Shown here one piece after another: positions 8,926 to 16,929 of a DNA stretch of 64,000 bases. This stretch comes from Diacronema lutheri (taxonomy: Eukaryota; Haptophyta; Pavlovophyceae; Pavlovales; Pavlovaceae): contig JAGTXO010000012.1 in assembly GCA_019448385.1 (NCBI GenBank), positions 890,501 to 954,500 on the forward strand. Reading direction: 5' to 3'. A model generated the notes under the pieces. It had not been told where the DNA came from. It worked only from the letters and a program-made list of their open reading frames with translations, and did no database searches. Every line of letters begins with the position of its first letter. Positions within the stretch are counted from its first letter, which is position 1. A program made the translations under genes and the position numbers.

Positions 8926-11040
8926 ATGACGATGGCGGCGGGCGATAGATGGGGTGTTGTCTGCCGGCTGCGCAGCCCGCCCACGGGCTCGGAGGGGGCG
9001 TGCGTGGTGAGCGTTGGCGGGTCGCACACGCTCAATCTGCAGAGCCTTCTCCGGCCGCGCACCTTTTTCGTCGGGCACGCCGTCGACTCGTCCGTCGGCT
9101 CGGCGGAGCTCTTCGAGCGGATCGGCGGGCCGGGAGCGATCGCCCGCGTCCTCGCGGGCGAGGACGCGTTCGTCGTCGCGTGCGGGCAGGCGGGCACGGG
9201 GAAGACGAAAGCGATGCTCGGCGAGGACGGTCTCGTGCGCATGGCGTGCGAGCGCCTCTTGTCGTCCGACATCGACCATTCGTCGGTGCGCGTCGCGATC
9301 ACGTTTGCCGAGCTGTGCGCCGAAGACGTGCGCGACCTGCTCTCGCCCGCGGCGGCCAAGGCGGCCGCCGTGACCGACGCGGCGGCGAGCGCGGTCGCGC
9401 GCCACGCCGACGCGCCCGTCGTCATCTTCGACGCGCGCGACGGCTCCGCTCGGCTCGGCGGCCTCACGCAGATGGCGTGTCGCGAAGGCGCGCTCGTCCG
9501 CCAGCTCGTCCTCGCCGCGCAGGCGCGCAGGCAGCCGGGCGCGCACTTTGTGGTCACGATCTCGCTCGAGCCGGCGGTCGACGAGCAGCAGGGTGGCTCG
9601 CCGCGCGCGCCTGCGCCCCGCCTCGTCCTCGCCGACCTCGCGTCGGCGCCACACCCGCTGCACGCGCCCGGCGCCCAACAGCAGCAGCGCGCGAGCGGCC
9701 CGGCGTTGCGCGCGCTGCTCGACGTGGTGCTCGCGCTCGGCCAGGCGACGACCGAGCGCTCGGCGCGCAAGCGTGCGCGGTTGCTCGACGCGGCGCGCGT
9801 GCACGCTGATTCGCCCCTCCTCCTTCGGCTGATCGCCCCGGCGCTGCGCGGGCAGGCGGCGTGTGTATGGCTGTGCACGCTCTCGCCCCTGCGCTCAGAC
9901 CTGGGCGGCAGCCTGCGCACGATGCGCCTCGCGGCGGCGGCGGCGCAGGTTGACTTCTCACGGCTGCGCTCGGCCGACGGCGCGCGCTCGCCGCCGCGCG
10001 ACGAGCAGGGCGGCGCGCGCGCGCTGGCGGCGCGGGGCGCGGCCGTCGGCTCGGGCGCGCGGCAGCTGCTGCTCGCGCCCGAGGCAAGCGGCGCGGCGAG
10101 CGGTGGCGTCGGCGTTGGCGCAGCCGTGAGCGGCTTGCGCGCGATCCGCCCCGGCTCGGGCATCGGATTGGCCGCCGCTGCGCGCGGGCTGCACCTGCGC
10201 GGAGCGGCGGCGCGCGGCGGCAGCGGCGAGCCCGACGGCGGCGACGGTGACGGCGAGGCCAGCCGGCACGCGCGGCTCCGTCGCCGCTCGACGGACGCCT
10301 CCACGCCCCTCGACCTCAGCGCCCAGCTTCTCGCCACGCAGCGTCGTCTCATCGACGCGCTGCGCGCGCGGCGCGACGAGCTCGCAGCGGAGGCGGAGAG
10401 CAAGGACGCACTGCACGCCCGACTGGGCGGCCAGCTCGCGGCGGCAAGGCGCGGCGTGCAGCGCGGCGGCGGCGACCGGCCGGCCGAGCCGGCAAGCGCG
10501 CTTCGCGCCAGCGGCAGCGGCGGCGCGGCCGCGGCCGGCCGCTCGCCGGCGAGCGGCGCGCAGGGCGCGGGGTGGCGGCCGCGCGCGGCGAGCGGCGAGC
10601 CCAACGCGCCACAGCGCGCCGTGACCCACGCGCCCGCCGTCGCCGCGCCGGCAAGCCGCGCAGAGGCGCGCGAGGCGCGCGACGCGTCTGTGTGCGCCGA
10701 GGGCGCGCGGAGCGTGAGCGGTTACTTGACGAAGCAGGGAGGACTTTTCCCCACGTGGAAGCGGCGGTTCGTGCGGCTCGAGGGACAGACGCTCTCCTAC
10801 TTTGCCGGCCCGCACGCCGCGCAGCCCATTCGCGCGTTCCGGCTCGGCGGCGGCTCGGCGGTGCTCGACGCGTCGGACGCCAATCCGCTCGGCTTCGACT
10901 GTGTGCCCGCGGGCCTCGCGGAACGCATCTTCCACTTCCGCGCGCCGACGCTCGAGGCGAGGCGGGTGTGGGTCGCGGCGCTGCGCGACGCCGCGCCGCA
11001 AGCCCTCGGGCTCTCGTCCTTCCCGCTCCCGCCCAGGTAG
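8926..11040 (+). CDS. Divergent kinesin-like protein with C-terminal PH domain
   Basis: Single exon, 704 residues from the ATG at 8926. An N-terminal kinesin-motor-like domain (about 1-345) keeps the fold landmarks 'FFVGHAVDSSVGSAELFE' and P-loop 'GQAGTGKTKAML', but switch I (NxxSSRSH) is not recognisable and switch II reads 'LADLAS' instead of DLAGSE. A short coiled coil lies near 465-510. A PH domain fills about 597-695 ('SGYLTKQGGLFPTWKRRFV' to 'WVAALRDAAP'). Kinesins with PH domains bind phosphoinositide membranes as vesicle motors. Loss of the switch motifs suggests a weak or non-motile motor, perhaps a nucleotide-binding or scaffold protein. The low-complexity linker is typical for this genome. 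Confidence 0.75.
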   Translation: MTMAAGDRWGVVCRLRSPPTGSEGACVVSVGGSHTLNLQSLLRPRTFFVGHAVDSSVGSAELFERIGGPGAIARVLAGEDAFVVACGQAGTGKTKAMLGEDGLVRMACERLLSSDIDHSSVRVAITFAELCAEDVRDLLSPAAAKAAAVTDAAASAVARHADAPVVIFDARDGSARLGGLTQMACREGALVRQLVLAAQARRQPGAHFVVTISLEPAVDEQQGGSPRAPAPRLVLADLASAPHPLHAPGAQQQQRASGPALRALLDVVLALGQATTERSARKRARLLDAARVHADSPLLLRLIAPALRGQAACVWLCTLSPLRSDLGGSLRTMRLAAAAAQVDFSRLRSADGARSPPRDEQGGARALAARGAAVGSGARQLLLAPEASGAASGGVGVGAAVSGLRAIRPGSGIGLAAAARGLHLRGAAARGGSGEPDGGDGDGEASRHARLRRRSTDASTPLDLSAQLLATQRRLIDALRARRDELAAEAESKDALHARLGGQLAAARRGVQRGGGDRPAEPASALRASGSGGAAAAGRSPASGAQGAGWRPRAASGEPNAPQRAVTHAPAVAAPASRAEAREARDASVCAEGARSVSGYLTKQGGLFPTWKRRFVRLEGQTLSYFAGPHAAQPIRAFRLGGGSAVLDASDANPLGFDCVPAGLAERIFHFRAPTLEARRVWVAALRDAAPQALGLSSFPLPPR

Positions 11041-11182
11041 GGCGCGGCCGCGCTCCGATCGGACGGGCGCGGGCCAGGATGACCTGCACATTCCGCGACG
11101 GCGTCGGCGAATGGTAGGGCGCATTGTAGGAGCAACTATTCTGTGTCCGAGACATTGTGTCGAGTACAGAGAGAGGCGCGAC

Positions 11183-12823
11183 TCAGCTCTTGGGCGGTCG
11201 ACGCTCGCCAAGCTCCAGCGCGGAGGCAGCGACCGGCGGCGCTGGCGGCGCCGAGTGTAGCGGCGGGGTCGGCGGCGCGTCGACCGGCGCGCCCGCGAGC
11301 GTGCCGAGGTCGGCCGCGCCGCCGCCGCGCGTCGCGCTCACCGCGCGGGCGTCGGCGTCGCGCGCGCTGCGCAGCTCGTCGGTCGGCGCGGGCGCGGCGC
11401 GCTTCTCGGCGCGCAGGATGAGCCGGTCGACGGTCGCGCAGACGAAGGCATCGCTCGCCACGTTGACGACGGTGCGCATCCGATCTGTGAGCCAATCAAT
11501 TGCGAGCACGTACGCGGTAAGCGGCGTGATGGCCACGCCCGTCGCCTCCATGCACAGGATGAGGGTGATGAGGCCCGAGGATGGGACGGGCGCTGCGCCG
11601 ACGGAGAGGAGCGCGCTGACGAGCCCGACGTTCGCCACCTGCAGCGCGTTCATCGTCGCGAGCTGGCCGCTCGCATTCGCGAGGAAGAGAACAGAGCAGG
11701 TGATGCCGATGGCCGAGCCGTCCATGTTCACCGTCGCGCCGAGAGGGAGCACGAACGCGGCCACGGGCCGGCGCACGCCCTGCGCGACGACGCTCTTGAG
11801 CGTCGTGCTGAGCGTCGCCGCGCTCGACGCGGTGCCAAAGGCCATCGAGATGGCCGGCGCGATCCCCTTTAAAAAGCGCCACGGGCTCGGCCGCTCAGCG
11901 GGCGCGGCGAGGAGGAGGAGAAGCGAGAGACTGCCCAGCACGTGGAAGGCCATGCCCGCGGCGGAGGTGAGCACGCACGCGGCCAGACCGGCCGCGACCG
12001 TCGCCAGGTCGGGCGTCGTCGCGACGCACGCCGCGACCATCGAGAAGACGCCGAGAGGCGCAAAGAGGACGAGCCAGCCAATGAGCGTGAGCAGGGCCTC
12101 GAACACCCCCTTGGCCATCGCGAGGAGCGGGGCGGTCGCCTCGGGGTGGAGCGGCGCGGTGTGACGGATGGCGACGCCGACCGAGACGCCCGCCGTGATC
12201 ACCGAGAGCAGCTTCATCTCCACCATCGCCTTGAGCATGTTGTCCGGCACGAGCTCGCGGCCGAGGTCGAGCAGACTGTCGAGCATCGGCGCGGGGCCGG
12301 TCGTGCCCTCGGCGGCGAGGCTGAGCTCGGGCGAGGGCGCGCCGCTGAGGTGGGTGTGGCTGCCCGGGCGGAACACGACGAAGGCCACCACGCCGATCGT
12401 CGACGCGAGCACCGTCGTGAGCGCGTAGCACGCGACGGCATACTTTGGCGCACTCGCGCTCGCCGTGTGCGCGTGCAGGTTTGTGCACACGATCATGCTG
12501 CAGAAGATCATTGGCGAGAGCGGCGCCTTGAGCGAGCGGACGAACAGCTCGCCCACGTACCCGAGGAGTACGACGCCCTCGTCGCCAATCCCCGCCGCGC
12601 GCGCACCATAGCCGACGCCCATCCCGACCGCGCACCCGGCCATCGTGAGCAGCGAGAAGTTGCGCTGCACGAAGCGCAGGCCGCGCCCGCCCGCGCGCGC
12701 GGGCGGATCCTCGTCCACCGGCACGGCGTCCTCGATCTCGTTGGAGAGCTGCTGCCCGCCGAAGCTCGGCGGCCCCCTGTCGTCGCTCACGACGGAGCGC
12801 CAGATCTTCAGGTTGGGCAGCAT
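11183..12823 (-). CDS. Dicarboxylate/amino acid:cation symporter (SLC1/DAACS family)
   Basis: Single exon, 546 residues, starting at the ATG at 12823 ('MLPNLKIWRSVV'). It has about eight hydrophobic segments between residues 60 and 480. Family signatures are the serine-rich hairpin 'FGTASSAATLSTTLKS', 'PLGATVNMDGSAIG' (the NMDGT motif that binds Na+/substrate), hairpin 2 'VPSSGLITLILCMEATG' and 'DRMRTVVNVASDAF', whose Asp and Asn contact the substrate. These transporters move glutamate, aspartate, neutral amino acids or C4-dicarboxylates with Na+ or H+ across membranes. The tails are cytosolic and low-complexity. The long upstream reading frame to 13306 lacks a sensible start and runs over another gene, so I left it out. 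It is divergent from bL36m with 51 bp between ATGs. Confidence 0.92.
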   Translation of the reverse strand: MLPNLKIWRSVVSDDRGPPSFGGQQLSNEIEDAVPVDEDPPARAGGRGLRFVQRNFSLLTMAGCAVGMGVGYGARAAGIGDEGVVLLGYVGELFVRSLKAPLSPMIFCSMIVCTNLHAHTASASAPKYAVACYALTTVLASTIGVVAFVVFRPGSHTHLSGAPSPELSLAAEGTTGPAPMLDSLLDLGRELVPDNMLKAMVEMKLLSVITAGVSVGVAIRHTAPLHPEATAPLLAMAKGVFEALLTLIGWLVLFAPLGVFSMVAACVATTPDLATVAAGLAACVLTSAAGMAFHVLGSLSLLLLLAAPAERPSPWRFLKGIAPAISMAFGTASSAATLSTTLKSVVAQGVRRPVAAFVLPLGATVNMDGSAIGITCSVLFLANASGQLATMNALQVANVGLVSALLSVGAAPVPSSGLITLILCMEATGVAITPLTAYVLAIDWLTDRMRTVVNVASDAFVCATVDRLILRAEKRAAPAPTDELRSARDADARAVSATRGGGAADLGTLAGAPVDAPPTPPLHSAPPAPPVAASALELGERRPPKS

Positions 12824-12874
12824 TCCGCCTCTTTCCACCGCCCGGTTCGATTTGGGTGAAATTTGAAGAACGCC

Positions 12875-13196
12875 ATGCTGAGCCTCTTCCCCAGCCGCGT
12901 GGCCCTGCGCGCGCCGCGGCCGCTGATGGTGGGCATGACGTCGCGCTGGTTCAAGGTGCGCGCGTCGGTGAAGAAGATGTGTGACGCGTGCTACATCGTT
13001 AAGCGCAGCGGCCGCGTCCATGTGCTCTGCAAGCGCGACGCAAAGGTGCGCATCGCGCGCCGTGCGCGCGAGCGTGCGCCGCGTGTGGGCGGCCGCGCTC
13101 GCAGTCGTCGGCGCTGAGCGCGGTGCGGGCATCCCTTGTTCCTCCCTTTCTGCCCGCTCCACACTCTGGGCGCAGCACAAGCAACGGCAAGGATGA
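12875..13196 (+). CDS. Mitochondrial ribosomal protein bL36m
   Basis: Two exons, 12875..13045 and 13176..13196 (GT-AG, phase 0), 63 residues. The N-terminal 25 residues are a basic, hydrophobic presequence; then comes the complete bL36 core '[20 protein letters not shown]' and '[18 protein letters not shown]' with the zinc ligands (Cys, Cys, Cys, His) conserved. The second exon encodes only HKQRQG, the hallmark last residues of the family. It is a large-subunit protein of the mitochondrial ribosome (a plastid copy would normally be organelle-encoded in algae). The start is the only ATG before the core that gives a presequence. Confidence 0.92.
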
Positions 13197-13530
13197 GGCA
13201 CAGCCGCGGAGGGGGTGCAACGCAGTGTCGGCCTGCTTGCGAGCGCGCAGGTCGTGCACGGGCGCACCGGCGGCACGCACAGTCTGAGACTGTAGCTCGC
13301 CATCAAGCGGTGGAGAGGCTGACGATGAGAATTTTATCGCCGCGGTCTGCATCTCCCTCTCGGAGGTTGGCCAGCGCATGGTCGTGACTCGAGAGTCGAG
13401 ACTAGTGCTTCCGCTCCTCAACTGCACGCCGCCATGAAAATCATGATTAAGTACACATAATTATGGGAATATCGAAGAATACTATGCCCAAGATATCAAA
13501 AGGATGGCGCGCGCGAATTCAACCGGCTGA
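13197..13530. other. Intergenic region
   Basis: About 330 bp between bL36m and the kringle gene. The stretch around 13420-13500 is clearly more AT-rich than its surroundings and is the likely promoter area of the kringle gene. No gene or RNA is seen. Confidence 0.5.
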
Positions 13531-14649
13531 ATGCGGGGCACACTCGCGTGCCTCGCCGTCGGCGTGGGCTTCGCCGCCGCGCCGCGCGCTGCGCACGTGC
13601 ACTCGCTCGCGCGCACTGCGCCCGGTTTTGCGCCTCTCGAGCCGCGTGCCGCGCTGCGCGCACCTCTGCCGCCGGCGCCGCCGCCGATCGCCCCGCCGCC
13701 GATCGCCCCGCTGCCGTCCACACCGGCGCCGTCGCGCCCGCTGCGGCCGCCGCCGCCGTCGCGCCCGCCGCCGCCCTCGCCATCACCACCACCCTCGCCG
13801 CCACCACCGCCCTCGCCGCCGCCGCGCCCGCCGCCGCCGCCCGCGCCGCCGTCGCCGCCGCCACCACCCGCATACGAATGCCACGTGCTGCACGACGGCT
13901 CCGACTACCGCGGGCGGCAGAACGTGACGGCGAACGGCTTCGCCTGCCAGTCGTGGGCGGCGCAGTACCCGCACGCGCACCCGTACGCACCGCTCTCCGC
14001 CTGGGCGCATGCCGGCGTCGGCGCGCACAACCACTGCCGCCGGCCGGGCGGCTACCCGTGCGCGTGGTGCTACACGCTCGGCGGCTCGGGCCGATTTGCG
14101 ACATGGGACTGCTGCGAAATCGGCCCGCCGCGCGAGGCGTGCACCCTCTCGCCGCCGCCACCGCCGCCGCCGCCGCCGCCCAGCCCACCGCGCGCGCCGC
14201 CGCCACCGCGCGAGCCTCCTCCTCCCTCGCCGTTTCCGTTTGTGTGGATCGGCGCGCTCTCGTCCGGACACGAGCCGCCGCCGCCGCCGGACGCGCCGCC
14301 GAGCCCGCCCGCCCGTCCGCCCGCGCGTCCGCCTCCATCGCCGCCACGCCCGCCGCCCGCGCGTCGGCGGCGCGCGCCAGCTGCCGCGCCGGCGGCGGGC
14401 GCGCCGTCGGGCTCGGCGCTCGAGCGGCGCGCGCGCGCGTGGGGCGAGCGGCGCGCGCTCGCCGCGCTGCTCGCGCTGGGCGTCGCTGGTGCGCTCTTCT
14501 GGCCCTACGTTGCGCACGCCGCGCGCGGTGTGGGTGGTGCGCGCCTGCTTCCGGTGCGCGCAAAAGTGGACAACACTTCGGAATCTCTGATTGCACCTCC
14601 GCGGCCTCCGCTTTCAGGGCAGGCCCGTAGACCCCACGGCCTCTGGTGA
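13531..14649 (+). CDS. Kringle-domain, proline-rich membrane or cell-surface protein
   Basis: Single ORF of 372 residues. Residues 1-21 form a signal peptide. Two SPPP/PPPP hydroxyproline-type linkers (about 45-112 and 208-290) flank a kringle domain at about 115-205: 'YECHVLHDGSDYRGRQNVTA', 'GFACQSWAAQYPHAH', 'NHCRRPGGYPCAWCYT' and 'WDCCEIGPPREAC' hold the six expected cysteines, the NxCRxP loop and the tryptophans. A hydrophobic segment (about 305-330) is a probable membrane anchor. Kringles bind proteins, lysine side chains or membranes in animals and occur sporadically in protists. The Pro-rich arms suggest an extracellular-matrix or flagellar-surface location (inference). The 3' end overlaps the convergent RNA-ligase ORF by 145 bp, so the last about 45 residues are uncertain. 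Confidence 0.8.
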   Translation: MRGTLACLAVGVGFAAAPRAAHVHSLARTAPGFAPLEPRAALRAPLPPAPPPIAPPPIAPLPSTPAPSRPLRPPPPSRPPPPSPSPPPSPPPPPSPPPRPPPPPAPPSPPPPPAYECHVLHDGSDYRGRQNVTANGFACQSWAAQYPHAHPYAPLSAWAHAGVGAHNHCRRPGGYPCAWCYTLGGSGRFATWDCCEIGPPREACTLSPPPPPPPPPPSPPRAPPPPREPPPPSPFPFVWIGALSSGHEPPPPPDAPPSPPARPPARPPPSPPRPPPARRRRAPAAAPAAGAPSGSALERRARAWGERRALAALLALGVAGALFWPYVAHAARGVGGARLLPVRAKVDNTSESLIAPPRPPLSGQARRPHGLW

Positions 14650-15834
14650 TTCAGGAGCACGGTGCCGTCGGCGAGGCAGACGGCGCGTGCGCTGCCGTCG
14701 AGGCCGTGCAGCGCGTCGACAGGCACGTGCTGCAGCACGGCCAGGCGCGCCGCGCCGTCCATCTGGCCGAGCAACCGCGCGCCCGCCTCGGCGCGCACAT
14801 GCAGCGAGTCGTTGGACGTGCGCGCGTCGGCGGCCGAGCCAAGCCGGCCGGCGTGCGCATCGTGCGCGAGCGCGAGCTGCGCGGGCGTGATGAGCGAGCC
14901 GTCGCGCCAGCGCGTCTCGAGCTGCAAGAAGCGCGCGAGCGCCGCGCCGTCCGCCGCGCCCGCGTCGGCCGCGAGCGCGACCGCGCGGTGCGCCTGCGCG
15001 ACGACGAGCGCGACGCCCACGAGCACGTGCGCGCGCAGCCGCGAGACGTACGGCGTGAAATCGGCGGGCGCGCCCGCGCCGAGCGCGCTGAGCGCGTCGA
15101 GGCCGTTGCGCGCGTCGACGAGCGCGGCGTGCGGCGTGAGCGCGTGCTGCACGCGGGCGAGGCGGCAGTACGCGTCCGCCCTCACCCTCACGCGGTGCGC
15201 GGAGCCGTCTGCGAGCTGGAAGCGCAGCACGACGCCCTCGCGCGCGCTGCCGTCGGGCGCGGCGCGCACCGCGCGCACGAGCGCGCGCAGCGCCGCCGCG
15301 CCGTTGGTCGCGGGCAGCGCGCCGCAGCCGACGAGCGGCACGCAGCGCAGCCCCGACGCGGCCGCGGCCGCCTCGACCTGCGTGCGGCTCAGCTCGACGC
15401 CGCGCGCGTCGTACGCGCCGAGGAGGTACACGCCCTCGTCCTCGTCCGCGTAGCGCACGGCGACGAGGTTTGCGCGAAAGAGGATCTCGCACAAGTAGGA
15501 CGTGCCCTCCGTGAGCGCCGCCACAGCGCAGCTGCGCAGCCTTCGTTCGGCCCACTGCGCCTGCTCAGAGTGGCACGAGCGCTGCGTGAGCACGCGCCAC
15601 TCGCCGCCGACGTGCGCGAGGAGGCCGAGCGAGCCGTTGAGCTTCTCCGTCGCCTCCCACCGCATTGAGCGCGCGCACAGCTCGTCAATGGACACTTCGT
15701 CCGCCTCGAGGTTGAAGAAGCGCGGGAACGGGGTGACGCACACGTTCGTCTCGCGCGCGCGCGCGTCGCGCGGCGGGAACGAGCGCTCGACGATCACCAG
15801 GCCGCGCGCGAGCAGCAGCGGCGCGCTCCCCGCA
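14505..15834 (-). CDS. T4 Rnl1-like RNA ligase region
   Basis: An open frame of about 440 residues on the minus strand. Nucleotidyltransferase ligase motifs appear in order: the N-terminal 'ARGLVIVER...TPFPRFFN' (before motif I), motif I 'WEATEKLNGSLGLL' with the adenylated lysine, 'YLCEILFRANLVAVRY' (motif III region), 'EGVVLRFQ' (motif IV) and 'HRVRVRADAYCRL' (motif V). An alpha-helical C-terminal domain follows, as in the Rnl1 family. Such enzymes seal RNA breaks with ATP, as in tRNA repair or splicing. No ATG precedes the start of the domain; the first in-frame ATG (15665) lies just before motif I, so this region probably belongs to a longer gene together with the ORF upstream of it, which is read in another frame. 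The 3' end overlaps the kringle gene. Confidence 0.75.
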
Positions 15835-16752
15835 GAGCGCGAGTGTCTCGGGCACGAGCGCACGCAGCGCGAGCGCGCGCGCCGGCCCGGCATCCGTCGC
15901 CCACGCGTCGAGGAGCGAGGCGCGCCAGCACGCGTAGGATCGCGCCGATGCGGTCGACGCGCCGAACGTGCGGTGGACGATACGCAGCAGCGGCGAGAGC
16001 GGAGCGCCGTGCGCGTCGAAGGCGGCGCGCACGGCGGTGGCAAGCGCGGCGCGGTCCAGCTGCTCCGCCGCCTCCGTCGCGATCAGGTGGCAGTCGAAGA
16101 GCTCCGCGGCAAAAAGGCGCGCGTTCTCCGCCTCGAAGAGGCTGTAGAGCTTCCACGCGCACAGGCTTTCGAGGCGCGCGCACGCGGCGACGCGCACGGG
16201 CGGGCCGAGCACGGCAGGCAGCAGCTCGGCGCGCGCCGGCGGCTCGAGCGGCTCACCCCAGCCGAGGTTGATCGACGCGAGCGCCCACTCGCCGTCGCCG
16301 ACCGCGCGGTGGCGCACGCCGAGCGTGACGGTCGGCTGCTCGGGGTGATCGCTGTGGCGGCGCGCGTACACGAGCTCGAGCTCGATACCGTCATCGCTCG
16401 TCGCCGCGCATACCTCGCGCACGCGCGCCGCGCTCAGCTCGAGGTCGTTGGGCCAGAGCGCGAGGAAGTTGAGGGTGTCCGCGCGGCGCGGCGACGACGG
16501 CACGTGCAGCCGGAGGAGCAGGCTTCCGCGCAGTACGAGCGTGTCGGCGTGTGGCGTGCGCGTGAGCTGCCGGAGGAACCCCTCGAGCGCGTGCAGCGTG
16601 CGCTCGTACGCACTCAGCGAGCGCAGCCGCGCGCGGCACGCGTCACGTGCGCGCGCGCGCAGCCGCACCAGCAGCAGCGCCGCGCCGAGCACGGCCGTGC
16701 AAAGCACGGCGCCGCCGAGCGCCAGCCGGCTTGCACGACGGTTCTCCAGCAT
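15685..16752 (-). CDS. Membrane-anchored nucleotidyltransferase-like ORF upstream of the RNA ligase
   Basis: An ORF of 355 residues from the ATG at 16752. The N-terminus has one transmembrane segment (about 12-30) followed by Arg-rich residues. The region 45-305 resembles MNT-type nucleotidyltransferases: 'DTLVLRGSLLLRLHVPSSPR', 'LNFLALWPNDLEL', 'GIELELVYARR', 'INLGWGEPL', 'LESLCAWKLYSLFE' and 'ELFDCHLIATEAAEQ' follow the order of the helix-strand core and the helical C-terminal part of that superfamily. A clear GS..DxD catalytic pair is not evident, so activity is uncertain. The last about 45 residues look like out-of-frame sequence; coding sense moves to the neighbouring RNA-ligase frame and I see no convincing intron. 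It may be one fused protein or two adjacent genes. Family assignment is tentative. Confidence 0.5.
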   Translation of the reverse strand: MLENRRASRLALGGAVLCTAVLGAALLLVRLRARARDACRARLRSLSAYERTLHALEGFLRQLTRTPHADTLVLRGSLLLRLHVPSSPRRADTLNFLALWPNDLELSAARVREVCAATSDDGIELELVYARRHSDHPEQPTVTLGVRHRAVGDGEWALASINLGWGEPLEPPARAELLPAVLGPPVRVAACARLESLCAWKLYSLFEAENARLFAAELFDCHLIATEAAEQLDRAALATAVRAAFDAHGAPLSPLLRIVHRTFGASTASARSYACWRASLLDAWATDAGPARALALRALVPETLALCGERAAAARARPGDRRALVPAARRARARDERVRHPVPALLQPRGGRSVH

Positions 16753-16929
16753 CGCGCCGCGCCGGCCCGCGCGCGCCGCCGCCGCCTCGACGCCGACGAT
16801 GTACAGAACGCACGCGAGGCCAGCACCCGTGCAAGTTTTGACCTGTTATCCAGGTGAGTCAAAGGCGAGCCCCAAAACCGCCTTAATCATAAAAATATGG
16901 CGCCCATGGTTTAAGACGACGGAGCGCCG

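Noticed and set aside
12824-13306. N-terminal extension of the symporter frame to 13306
   Set aside because: It runs antisense through the bL36m gene, lacks membrane-protein character, and the ATG at 12823 gives a normal start.
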